A DNA stretch of 64,000 nucleotides from Paragonimus westermani. Its lineage: Eukaryota; Platyhelminthes; Trematoda; Plagiorchiida; Troglotrematidae. The stretch is taken from positions 62,001-126,000 of the forward strand of contig QNGE01000430.1 in NCBI GenBank assembly GCA_008508345.1. The letters run 5' to 3'. Positions 21,501 through 31,690 of this stretch are shown in pieces. Every line of letters begins with the position of its first letter. Positions within the stretch are counted from its first letter, which is position 1. Position numbers and translations under genes: made by a program. Below the pieces are notes generated by a model, which made no database searches, had not been told where the DNA came from, and was given only the letters and a program-made list of their open reading frames with translations.

Positions 21501-22837
21501 GCACAGTGATTAAACCAATACATATGTATGGAAATGGTCCACTATGGTTATTTTCTCAAACTGCGTGATAGACGGTCACAATCAATACTGATTGCCCGGC
21601 AGACCGTCAGTGATCAACCATCACGGTACTGAGAAAACCTTCGTGGTAAATGAGAGATCCGTTCATTTTTAGGGCACTGGTGCATAAAAGGTTGAATATA
21701 TATCAGTGGTCTACCTTCCGGTTGCTCAGTTGATTTGACAGTTCTTTCGATGTCCTGAAACCCGATCTCACCGCAACTACGACTGGTGAACAGGCGCATT
21801 GCATGGTGCGCCTGGCCATACGAAATAAGCACTGAGTAAATTGTATTCCACTTATCATGGCCCTAATGATAGAAGTTAGAAGAATTTGTTTTAATTCTAT
21901 TGGAAAAATAAACATAATCCTTCTTTCAAAAATAAACTTGCAGAAATCAGTTGAACACAACTCACAGAATGGACAGTGAACGAAACGAGGTTGTCATTTT
22001 TATTGCTCTTCATTTATGTGAAAAATCACGTGACTCCAGTGCACAGTGTGGTGCACATCAATTAAGGAATCTTGTTTTGACGGTATGAACATTTAAAAAA
22101 TTAAATGAACGTCCTTGCATTAACTAATGCTCATGTTTGGTTTGTAATATCTCTCAGATTATCAAATGGAACGCCACTTTTTTTCCTAAACGAGTTATAC
22201 GTGTTAAAAACACGTGTGTCTAATGTTCACGCTGTCTCTATCTGTTCCACTGACTTATACGTTGGTTTGAGACTAGAAAACCAAGTTCGCTCGGTCTGTC
22301 CAACTTTCATCAGATGTTATGCATGTTTCCGTTTTCTTGAAAATTGGTCATTGCAAACTTGCTCTACCACCGCTCTTTGCAGGCGCAACAGCATCGAAAT
22401 AACGCGAGAATTTTGAGACAGAATAGATAAGAGCCGCTTATCTTGACGATAAATTCAGCTGAGGAACTGTGGGTCTAGTAGTGTCTTGGCTTTTAACCTA
22501 GCGGGCGCATTAACAACTGCCAACAACACCATATCCCTGTGAGCTACTCTGTAGGAGAATATTTATTGTCCAACAAAAAGTGAACAATTTAAATTGTACA
22601 ACTTGTTCGCTTGACATCACGGACTGTTTCGTTCAGTAGAAATGAGGTAACTTTCTGTCAGAAATTCAGTGGGAAAAACAAGTAAAACTAAGGTCTCTTC
22701 AAAGTTTTCAGTAATCCAGATCAAGAATTTCCAACCAAGACTCAAAAGTAACGTCTGATGCTGTTTTATAACACCCATCTGAACAGTAAATCATATGATT
22801 CTAGCATCCCTCTGAGAGTTTTTGACTAAAAAAACAG
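18522..22837. other. 3' flank and noncoding stretch
   Basis: This holds the 3' UTR of the smoothelin-like gene (end not defined) and then AT-rich DNA. Frames at 20995-21276 (93 codons), 22105-22416 (103 codons) and, on the minus strand, 19628-19858 were read and resemble nothing I know. No repeat family was recognised. Confidence 0.5.
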
Positions 22838-23001
22838 AACTGGCTTTATCTGATGCCAGCGTTTGCCCTCGAGAGAAAGTGCTGAATGTTCTTGATCCCC
22901 TCAGCCTACTCGATATTCGTGGAACGGAGTATACTCCAGTAGGCTGGATCTGGGGTCTCAAGCCCAAGAAGCTCAATTCGAATTCTGGCTTGGATGTCTC
23001 G
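22838..23001 (+). CDS. Possible internal exon, unknown protein
   Basis: A 164-bp segment open on the plus strand, flanked by ..aacag and by G|gttagt. It encodes ELALSDASVCPREKVLNVLD, then PLSLLDIRGTEYTPVGWIWG. Its base composition is visibly richer in G+C than the surroundings, which is typical of an exon in this kind of genome. It would enter in phase 1 and leave in phase 0. I do not recognise the peptide. The acceptor has a weak pyrimidine tract, so this may be a chance open frame or part of an unrecognised repeat. The frame runs on to a stop at 23041-23043. Confidence 0.3.
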
Positions 23002-23104
23002 GTTAGTTTAATTTATCCGGGCGAACTGCCGAAGTGTACGTAACAGTTATGTCATTCAAACGTTGTGCCTGCTTGAGTTCCTCTTATCCAGTTCATTAAG
23101 ATGG

Positions 23105-23312
23105 CAACAAGATATACAGTGAGATGTGTAAGCAGTTCGTTTATTCGCATCAGTCAAACACAAAACGTTCTGTTACATAGGTTTAACGCATGGCAACAAA
23201 CACAATGAAATTAACAAACGTCACATGGGTGTAAATAGGGTGAGGTAAACGGTTTCAATTTCATGGCAACGAAACTGGATACGTTAGCATCTTCTGTCAA
23301 CAGAGGGCCGGT
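23105..23312. repeat. Inverted-repeat arm, left (PLE copy B)
   Basis: This is the reverse complement of 24463-24672 at roughly 85-92% identity by eye along its whole length. For example, agcagttcgtttattcgcat (from 23131) pairs with the segment around 24628-24648, and cagagggccggt (23301-23312) pairs with accggccctctg near 24463. Confidence 0.85.
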
Positions 23313-23339
23313 ACGTTACCCTTGATTGACGTTGACTTA

Positions 23340-23870
23340 ATCTTCACATTACATGAAACGGTTGATTACTTGGGTAACGTTATTTCGATTCATAATATTT
23401 CTCCATCCAATCCTGCCGACGACTTTAAAGAATAAACTGTTTTATGTACGGAAATTTTCGGTTTGAGTTCTATGAATCTGCTTATAAGCAAGTTGATAGC
23501 GTAACGATTGGTACTCCACTAGGTTCAACATTGGCTGATATTTTTCTTGAACTAGTCAAAGATGAACTATCAAACTCTGTTGGCAGTTCTTCGTTTTATA
23601 AACGGTATGCCGGTGAAGTTTCAGTATTTACTGATTTTGTACATTGCGTAACTATTTAACACCAGTTTAATTGCACTCACCGAAATCTTCGACTCTTACG
23701 ATCTAGAATTAGATGACTGACTAGCATTCTTAGATATTCCTATTTATGGATGCTTACACGGTACTCTAGGCCGGTCCTGTCACAAGTAGGCTACATGGAG
23801 TGGGCAGTACTTATACTTCTTCTCATTGCCACTCGTGGCCTGCAGATGCGATTCAGTGTGTACGCTTTTT
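23340..23870 (+). pseudogene. PLE reverse transcriptase remnant (copy B)
   Basis: The pieces in order are ETVDYLGN and PADDFKE (about 23350-23430). After a stop and frame change come FRFEFYESAYKQVDSVTIGT and PLGSTLADIFLELVKDEL (motif B region, 23455-23570), and then SFYKRYAGEVSV (about 23590-23625). The position that should read YVDD reads YAGE, so both catalytic aspartates of motif C are changed. The post-RT segment follows with stops: LAFLDIPIYGCLHGT and ATWSGQYLYF (about 23720-23820). Confidence 0.75.
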
Positions 23871-24019
23871 TTATCGAACACGGGAATTTTGCATGTCCGG
23901 TATCTGTAGAGCAGCTGTTGATGGTTGCTCTGCTTGACAACTGGTATCTGGCTAAATTTTTTGAAGTTTAGTACACAGAATGAGGGGCTAGCCTTCAACC
24001 AAAGTCGACGCCGGAGGAG

Positions 24020-24460
24020 CTGATTTTTGCCAATCTTTCTCACAGAGGAGACCAGCACTTTACCGATGTAAGTCGAAAGTTGAAATCTATTGATCGCGCT
24101 TGTGCCGCAGCGGAATTGCATTTGTTACTTGCCATCCGTAGAATTAATCTCCACTGCCCCCGGTCGCTATTTCTAGGAAAACCCTGGCTCATATCAACTA
24201 TCAGTTCACTTGCAGTTGTGATGACATATATCATTACAGAACGGCAGAGAACTTGTGACAAGAGGAAGTGTGGCTAACGCAGACCACAACTCAATTTTAG
24301 TCAGCATACCTACACCCAAACAGAAATCCTGCGTTTTCGGAGGCGAAACACTTAGTCAAGACAGGCCATGTGGTTGACCCCGACACTTTCTTTACTGTCC
24401 TATTACACAGTCATATCCTCCAGATGTTAGCTTTTTCCGGAGTCTTTAGTCACACTTCAA
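24020..24460 (+). pseudogene. PLE GIY-YIG endonuclease remnant (copy B)
   Basis: Read across frames, the linker gives KSIDRACAAAELHLLLAIRR (24083-24142). The domain entry gives CSCDDIYHYRTAENL, where the usual YIGRT is replaced by YHYRT. The tail gives KHLVKTGHVVDPDTFFTVLL (about 24350-24410). The core GIY-YIG positions are damaged. The domain ends at the start of the right inverted arm. Confidence 0.65.
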
Positions 24461-24462
24461 GA

Positions 24463-24672
24463 ACCGGCCCTCTGTTGACAGAACGTGCTAATGTATTCAG
24501 TTTCGTTGCCATGAAATTGAAACCGTTTACCTCACCCTATTTGCACCCATGTGATGTTTGTTCATTTCAATGTGTTTGTCGCCATGCGTTAAACCTATAT
24601 AACAGAAAGTTTTATGTGTTTGACTGATGCGAATAAACGAACTGCTTGTATCTCGCACTGTATGTTTTCTTG
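24463..24672. repeat. Inverted-repeat arm, right (PLE copy B 3' region)
   Basis: This is the native-orientation 3' region of PLE copy B, directly after the endonuclease frame. The string cgaactgcttgtatct (near 24640) is similar to gagctgcttgcatct in the 3' region of PLE copy A (near 5200), which supports its identity as a PLE 3' end. Confidence 0.75.
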
Positions 24673-26331
24673 GGTCTGTACGTTTTCGCTGATTTTTGTT
24701 GACACGGTGAAGAATAGCTTTAATCTGTTGATAGGAAGTGGAAAATGGACGCAACTGTTTTCTCTGTGTTTTGCTGATATTCCGTCGTTCTAGACAAACA
24801 CAATTGAACCCGGGTTACCAGATCGCCTTTGCAGTACATTAAGACTCTTAGTGAGAGTGATGTCATGTGTCAGGGTTATCGCGCCAAGGCCAAATCCTAA
24901 ACCTGGTTTTTTCCTTGTTTATATTTTAACATTTGGGATGGATTGAACAAGTTTCTTACTGTTCATCGTTGTGACACTAGTTCAGGAAGCTCTGATCCAC
25001 CAAATCAACGATCTTGTGAACATCGCTCGAGTCGATGCTAACGTGCACCGATTACTACCGTTAAGGCTTTATACAGCAATTAGATTGGTGCTCTGATGAG
25101 TCTAACCAACAGCGAGCTTGGTGTTGGATTATCGGTTTAAAAGCGAGTATTCGGCAAATGCATACAACTTTAATGTTTGATCACACGACGAGCCCACCAG
25201 TTAAATCGTAAGTGATTCACCAACGAACGACATGGCAAAAAACGTTAAAAATCTTGATACATTACTAAAATATGATAGTTTTTGGAATATGTTCAGAGAG
25301 TTAAGAAAAGACAGTTTGAGAATAACACTTGAAACGGTAAATTTAAATTGACCCTTAGGAAATGACTGGGTTAGATGAGTCTAAAAATTCGTCCACGACT
25401 TTGTCATTTTCACTGTTCGATTACCCGAGCGTTCAAAAGTAGTTCGCGGGTTGCTGCTGCACGTGGGCAAGAAGAATTTCCACTTGATTTGCCTTTGTGT
25501 ACAAATTGATGGTTACGCGAAAATCTAACCGATATAAATGAAACACGTGATGTGGTATTTCAGTGGACGCTGTACTGTGCTTGACGTGAGACACACGATC
25601 ATTTTATGGAAGGGTGACTTCAGGGTGGAATGCAGTGTACGGGAAGACAGTAAAGCACGTGATATACTATGAATGCAGTCCACACCGAGTGTCAGATGCA
25701 GATGTGTGTTGAAACAAACGTACATCGCCAACTCAATGTCGCCTCCTAATGGGCCTGGAGATACTTGTTCGGTAATGAAAAAACGTTAATGTCAAGAAAT
25801 AGACCATATCATGAAACTCCATTTATCTGACTTCCAGTAAACATGTGCGTGTTTAGATAGTTATCGCCTAATTCAGCCGGAACGCGGTTACTGTTTTATG
25901 CAGTCATCTGACTGACTAGTATACGCTGAGAAATGACTAAAAATATTAAGATTTGGGCAGCTGATTCAATCAGGCATACAGTTTCAAAAAAATTTATTAC
26001 AACCTTCATGTAGGATTCCATCGCTCACGTTAGTGTCACTTGTTTGCAATCCGCGTAACCGAAAGTTCGAACAGGAGAAGCTGAGTCGAAAATGAAAAAT
26101 TCATCAAAGCACACTCAAATTCAAATTCTCCCCACTGAAAACCAACTAGTTAATCGTGGCTATTTTTCAGTCATGAGTTTGGCGAACAGACACTTCAAAT
26201 CATTTTACATTGGTATAAATCTTCGTGACTTAGTGGGACGTCAACTGTTAGACCCACACATTTTCAACAAATAGAGGGCACTCTGTAAGATATCCGCACC
26301 AAATTTAGTACGAATGAAGTTGAGCAATTTG
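24673..26331. other. Noncoding stretch, no gene supported
   Basis: AT-rich DNA with only short frames. No repeat or gene was recognised before the duplicated segment at 26332. Confidence 0.55.
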
Positions 26332-26430
26332 GGCGTCGTGTTTAACATGTTATTGATAAACAGATTGATAATATCACAACNGGCGTCGTGTTTAACATGT
26401 TATTGATAAACAGATTGATAATATCACAAC
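26332..26430. repeat. 49-bp exact direct duplication around an N
   Basis: Bases 26332-26380 are repeated without change at 26382-26430, separated by one N at 26381. This is what a scaffold join with an unmerged overlap looks like, and is more likely an assembly artefact than a biological tandem repeat. Confidence 0.9.
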
Positions 26431-27124
26431 TTTACGAGCGAGTTGTAATACTCTACGTTTCAACCGCTTCAAGTGGTCTTTCTCAGGAGGGTTGTAATCG
26501 AAATCATGTTGACAGAGGAACAGGGGTCACATGTGACCTCGCTGTGTTATTCCCAATCTGTTTATCAATAGAGGGCACTCTCTTCGATCAGCTTGCACAA
26601 GATCTAATGAAGTGCTTCCGGATAGACAGCAGAAGTCGTTTCGGGAAACTGTCGGCACTGGAAGGTAATCATTTTTTATGGCGGTCTATGACAAACTAGA
26701 TAAACTCCACACCGAATAGCTAATATTTTACGTATACAACACATAAACTGCTTTATGATAAGAAACTTAATTTTTCATAAACCTATTTAGAAGTTGGAAC
26801 TTCTTTATCTATTGCATATTTCATGTCGTCGTCTGCTCAGGAAATTTTCAGTTACTCAAAGCGAAAAGTACTCATTTTTGAGGAAGTTTTAAACTTCAAT
26901 GTTTTCAAGTTAGGATTGACGCTTCACAATAAGTGAAGTTGTTCACAACTGCCGGACATGTAAATTGTGTTATCAACAAATTTCCTAACCAAAATGGTTA
27001 TGGTTGCAAACAGCTGTTTTTAGTCATTTTTACCGGGCATAAATAGTTACATGGGATTCACTGGTCCCCATATGTAAAACAGGAATATGGTTGTACGCAG
27101 TGGTATTAGTCATGACAAGTGTGG
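26431..27124. other. Noncoding stretch, no gene supported
   Basis: Nothing recognised. A frame at 26388-26699 spans the assembly join and is therefore unreliable. Confidence 0.5.
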
Positions 27125-27148
27125 ATGAATGTGGATTGTGGTGGTGGG

Positions 27149-27693
27149 TTAGCGTATGTGTGAATGTGTTGTTTTTAGGACCAGTGTGTGATAACTGGTT
27201 AACTGGGTTGCTGGAATAATGAGTTTCAGACGGTTTACACGTGGGTGACCGCGGAATGTGTAGGGCCCGTATGCATCTCCTTTGGGGTCACAGTTGGGGT
27301 TTGTAGGGTTTGATAGCGATCGCCTCTGTCGTCGATTGCAGTCTCCAACTGACAACTAGAGAATAGACATGGAACATTGTAAATAATTTTGAGCCCTATA
27401 TTGGGCGTGATTTGATGACCCGTGTCGACCAGGTGCCATTGGATAGCAGTTGAAATTGGTTTCGTTGTACCATTACGTAGCCATTTAGGAAGTTGCTCAC
27501 TGATCTTGTCTGATTGTTGCCAAGTGGTTTTCCCAACGTAACGGCCTCGACAACAGCAGGTGAGAGAGTAAATATAGAATGATGAAGAAAATATAGATAA
27601 ATTCTCGTTGAGATGTGACAGCCATACCGGTCGGCTCTTAAATGATATGTTAATTCGTTCAGCACTGTAGGTCTTGGTCGATACATTTGTCAC
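27149..27693 (-). pseudogene. PLE GIY-YIG endonuclease (copy C)
   Basis: The minus-strand frame 27693-27235 contains FYIYSLTCCCRGRYVGKTT. This has the YxxxC-C entry and a GIY-YIG-like core in which RYVGKT stands in for the usual (S/R)Y(I/V)GRT. SDKISEQLPKWLRNGTTK and HLVDTGHQI follow, matching the PLE endonuclease helices. In the family the domain nicks target DNA for primed reverse transcription. The distal end shifts frame (27355-27149) and encodes a His/Pro-rich tail. Confidence 0.8.
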
Positions 27694-27788
27694 CTTGTGA
27701 CTGATTAGTTCACTAGATGCATCGCCTTTAAACGTCAGGCTGATAAAAATGGACTTTTGCTACTGTTTCTATCACTGGCTAAGCATCT

Positions 27789-28058
27789 TCACAGTTCATG
27801 TTCTCTTCCACAAATCTTTCTGGCTATCCATTCTGGCTCAGTATCTTTTGAATTCGTTGCAATTCGTTGTCTGTAGTGTCTGTTGTGCATAACCCCCCTT
27901 GCTGTATCGGTTAGACGGCTAATCAAATTTCGCTTTTGTCTTAGTGGAACGAGGCTTTGGAAGTTGATGCACTGCCCCGTCTGCTTCTTTTTCTTGTGAG
28001 CAGATCTTTGGAGGAAACTGTCCAGTCTGCGGCTTAATAGCACATCAAGGTAAGACAA
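27789..28058 (-). pseudogene. PLE post-RT linker (copy C)
   Basis: An 89-codon frame starting with SYLDVLLSRRLDSFLQRS and continuing with KKKQTGQCINFQSLVPLRQK and RNLISRL. This is the conserved thumb/linker segment that in PLEs follows the YVDD region. The usual W-(S/T)-G-Q-Y motif reads QTGQCI here. It is out of frame with both neighbouring frames. Confidence 0.75.
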
Positions 28059-28970
28059 CCATCATCGTTCTCCTTCTCCAGAATGAGCTGTATATCCGGG
28101 TGTGCAGGATTGAATGCCAGTAGAATATCTTGCGCATCAGAGGAGTCTACGATCACGCCGAATATGTCATCCACATAAGATTTGTAGAAGAGAACTTCAG
28201 AAATTAAGGGTCCTAACTGACTACTTTCCACTTTGGCCATAAGTAGGTCTGCAAGCGACGGGCCTAGTGAGGACCACATTGTTACTCCATCTTTCTGTCT
28301 GTGTATCTCACCAGTGAACTGAAGTTGGACGTTGTTTGTGCAGTCCAACAATTCCTCAAAGTTTTCGACCGGAATATCAATTTCACATTTGAATCTGTTC
28401 TATGTGGTCACACAAGTAGTCTACTGTTTCCTTAAGCGGCACATTTGTGAATATTGACTTGACATCTAGGGGAATCATTCGGTGATTTTCATTGTTCAGC
28501 AAGTCAACACAGTCCACAAACTGAAGTATACCTTTCAGGCTAAATGGAGTTATTTTTGCCCCGACTAGTTCAGATATATGAATTAGCCATCTGGCTAGAC
28601 TGTGATAAGGTGAATTGTCCGTGTTAAGGATTGGGCGTAGTGGAAGCCCATCTTTATGGACTCTGGGCAGTCCATACAACCTTGAAATGGTCGTACCGAT
28701 CAGTTTGCTTCCTTTAAAAACAACCGCAACAATCAAATCGGCCTGCTTCATCTGACGAATTAGCTTGGATAGACTAATCCCAATAAACGTTGTCTTATCT
28801 TCCTTCGATTTTGCCTTTCTGAACCTCAACTGATCAGACAAAATATGAAGTATCTTGTCGAAATGATCTGCTTTGTCTAGCAAAACTGCAAATTTTCCGT
28901 ATCGATCACATCATTTAGGATTGTCCAAGCATTGTCGTAGTCACCGAATAACGTCTATCCAACTAATCTG
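28034..28970 (-). pseudogene. PLE reverse transcriptase (copy C)
   Basis: Two overlapping minus-strand frames cover the RT. The upstream frame (28883-28383) has RLYGLPRVHKDGLPLRPIL, then SPYHSLARWL and PLDVKSIFTNVPLKETVDYL, which includes motif A with its Asp. A +1 shift at its end leads into the second frame (28351-28034) with DGVTMWSSLGPSLADLLMAK (motif B) and FYKSYVDDIFGVI (motif C, about 28159-28183). The catalytic YVDD is intact. Before 28883 the frame continues after a break as LFGDYDNAWTILNDVID. The core is nearly complete but not translatable as one protein. Confidence 0.85.
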
Positions 28971-29009
28971 AAGGATTTAAAACCGGTATGGGTGAGAAGA
29001 TCTATTGCT

Positions 29010-29297
29010 TTACCTCAACTGGAACAGTCTACATTTTAAGTGAGCACGTGTATAACCACCCGGTTTCCGTAATTCACTTCTATATAATGCAGGATACCAA
29101 CGGTCACCGACTGATGCTTTGTTGCTGCATTCAGGAACGAAGGTGCTAGTTATTGATTGGGTGAGATAGTCATGTAGGTGATATGTGCAATTACTAGTAT
29201 TCTGGGGGACAGTCATGTAGCGACCATAATGCATACCAGCGTTGTGAACCAGCAACCTGGACGGCTCAAGGGTTGTTGATTCATGGAAACAACACAT
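29010..29297 (-). pseudogene. PLE N-terminal region (copy C)
   Basis: A 95-codon minus-strand frame directly upstream of the RT pieces. Its C-terminal side leads, across a stop, to KAIDLLTHTGFKSFRLVG (about 29018-28962), which continues to the RT. The frame itself has no known domain. It is assigned to the element by contiguity. Confidence 0.45.
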
Positions 29298-29861
29298 ACT
29301 TTATGCATTTTAGACATGACAACAAACAAATACACTCATCTGTCAAAGGACATTGCATTTGCCACAGACGCTAGTGCTCAATTCCTGTATGCATCGAGAA
29401 CAATTTCATGCCACGCTGCACTCTAATGTTTCTTCTTGTATTTTTCTCGCGGCTACTCTATTCTATGCTCCTGCCTCATTATTGAATACCGGTAGTCATC
29501 CTCACTACACTGGTGCTACAGTGGTACTATGATAAGATACTATTTTTGCTAGTGTATGCTCTTGATAAATTTGCCTTATAACCTGTTTTAGTCCGGATGC
29601 TAATTTCTTATTTCCGCTCAGGAGCAAAATCCGTGACTCACTCCGTTTCTCGTCAGCTTGACGTGGCCTTGTCTGCACACTATTTTTAGAGTTGATCGCA
29701 ACACACAACGCCAACACATTGAATCTTTGTTCTCCTTGCCGTAATTGTTTTGCTGGCAAGAAACAGACTATTAATATATCTGACTGTTCCAACAGTTGAT
29801 GAACTTGTCGGTTTCGAACTTTTCACTTCAGTTTTCAATTCGCATTTAGATGAATTCGTCG

Positions 29862-29942
29862 ATATATACATATGCATACATACATATGCATAATTTTTAT
29901 TACGCGTAAACAGCAAGTGGTTGCATATACATGCATGTATTA
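29862..29942. repeat. AT-rich simple sequence with ATGCAT palindromes
   Basis: Repeated short units such as atatgcatacatac and catatacatgcatgtat. It is low-complexity sequence with no sign of function. Confidence 0.5.
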
Positions 29943-30945
29943 CTTCAACTGGTTTTCAAAAGCCAGTAACCGAAAAATCACTATCCAGTATTTAAAGTTT
30001 GTCTTAGGCTCACTGTTTGTCCAGCCTCTGGAATTAGTGCTGCAGTGGGTCCTTCAAACTTCTAGAAATAATCCCTCTTCTTTTGTTTGTTTACTTACAA
30101 CTGACCTTGTCTAAATAGGAAATCTTGTTTGATCAAACAAGACTTTGTCATTTTTTGACAGGTTACCGTAATACCAATGATATTACAACAAACCATACGG
30201 TAGAGCACAATTACGAAACCTTTAAAAAAAGCCGTTGTTATTGGGGTCACAACTTCTGGAAAGATCTGACTGCGACGACTTATCCACGATGTGAAACTTA
30301 GTGACAAAAGTCGTAAAACATTATGACCAGGATACAACAATCTTTTGGCGTCCTACACACGAAGAAATCCCTTCTCCGAGACCACTGGTCTAAGAGATTA
30401 CCTGAGACAGAGCGCACATAATTGTTTTTCACTCGTCTACAGACCGCCGTTAAGGTAGCAAAAACACTGACCAGCTAGTTGACAGTTTAAAACTATGAAC
30501 AATGCCATGTTATATGCAAGACGCACGCCGATTCATCATTGTTTTTAGTGTCGCAAATGTTTCGATAGTAAGAAGCTGACTGAATAATTTTTGGCTTGTT
30601 CAGAGTGTCAGTTTGTTGTTTAGACCATTGAACCGACCAAAAAATGTTCTACCGAAGAATTTAGATTAGTTTCCTTGTCGAAGCTGATATTTTTGACAAA
30701 AAGCACATTTGAAACAACTTATAGAGGTTGCCCGGAATTCTCTGATGGTGTTCACTGTTTCTTTGGAACTTGGGTCAGTACCCTGCCAACATTGGTGTGT
30801 AAATGTCATAATACTCCCTGAAGACTTACTGAAAAATGTTAGCAATTTAGAATGATTGAATATCCTCCTAAAGGTTTTAAGCAACCCAATTTGTAAACAA
30901 CCAGTAAACTGGAATTCAGCTATAATTATTGATTAAAGCGGTGCA

Positions 30946-31079
30946 CATCATTGCCACGGCCGAGATGTGCGTTCCAGCCACGTTTTTGTGAGGCAGCCAT
31001 GTTGACCACTATACCGTTAAGTTCGCATTAGGTGAAACTGTATAGTCACAGGAAAACGCTCAACCATATTTATTCTTGA
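30946..31079 (-). mobile_element. tRNA-derived SINE fragment
   Basis: Minus-orientation copy of the SINE seen at 54482 and 46308. Shared strings are ttgccacggcc, gaggcagccatgttgaccac and, at the SINE 5' end, gctcaacca. The B-box region is degenerate. The 3' half of the element is missing. Confidence 0.7.
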
Positions 31080-31580
31080 GTGATGTTTTCATCACTCGGC
31101 GTGTTTGATTTCAGCGATTTGAAATTTACGAACAACTTTAAACATGGGGAGAGATTTTGGTTACCTGGAGAGACCGAGATTTTCCCAGAGACAATTGAGC
31201 GGTCCGAGCATAAATCACGGGCCAAAATAGTTTAGACTTCATACATAATGGTTTGCTCCTGATCAGCATAAGTTTAACGACACCGTCTTTAACCCGGTTG
31301 CCCCGTTGATCTTGCACTAGGCAGTAATGAATTATAATATGCTTATGAGTAGTGCTCAGAATGCCCGACGGCTGTTGAAAGAGCTAGTGACTATTCTGTG
31401 AATTCCCGTGGATGGTCCCACAAACGGAACATCCATCCATTTTAAAACCACAGAAATTACTGAAAATCGTCGGGTGATATTCTGATTATTGGAAAGTACT
31501 AAGGAGTTCCTGTTTTATACGGAGTGACCACCACCTATAATTAAATGCAGATTTTCAATCCGACAGACCTTCTTAACAGA

Positions 31581-31690
31581 CCCCTTTCGAAAAGGGGCTC
31601 TGGGCCAGAGTTTCGCTCTTAGTAAACCTCAACAGTAGTGAATACCCTTGCCACATTCGAGGTTCTCACTCCTGCTATGCATGCATGATA
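31581..31690 (-). mobile_element. tRNA-derived SINE fragment, 3' half
   Basis: Minus-orientation piece that resembles the 3' half of the same SINE: cgaaaaggggctctgg, gagtttcgctctta, tcaacagtagtgaata and cccttgccac, ending just after a degraded B box (cgaggttctcactcc). With the piece at 30946 it could be one SINE split by about 500 bp, or two insertions. Confidence 0.65.

Larger units (their letters stand above)
23105..24672 (+). mobile_element. Penelope-like element copy B, foldback form
   Basis: A broken PLE body (RT, linker and endonuclease, about 23340-24460) lies between two inverted copies of a sequence of about 209 bp. The right arm starts where the endonuclease frame ends, so it is the element's own 3' region. 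The left arm is therefore an inverted copy of the 3' end placed at the 5' side. The RT lacks its upstream half. Stops and frame shifts are frequent, so it is dead. Confidence 0.75.
27125..29300 (-). mobile_element. Penelope-like element copy C, longest copy
   Basis: This minus-strand element has, in order from 29300 down, an N-terminal region, an RT with recognisable motifs, a linker, a GIY-YIG endonuclease and a C-terminal tail. The coding region is about 2.2 kb, close to a full PLE ORF. It is broken into at least four frames: near 29010, 28883, 28351-28383 and 27693-27789. It is the best preserved PLE here and belongs to a different subfamily from copies A and B, with RYVGKT rather than SYIGRT in the endonuclease. 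Confidence 0.85.

Noticed and set aside
26388..26699. 103-codon frame
   Set aside because: It crosses the duplicated block at the N gap, so its start is an assembly product.
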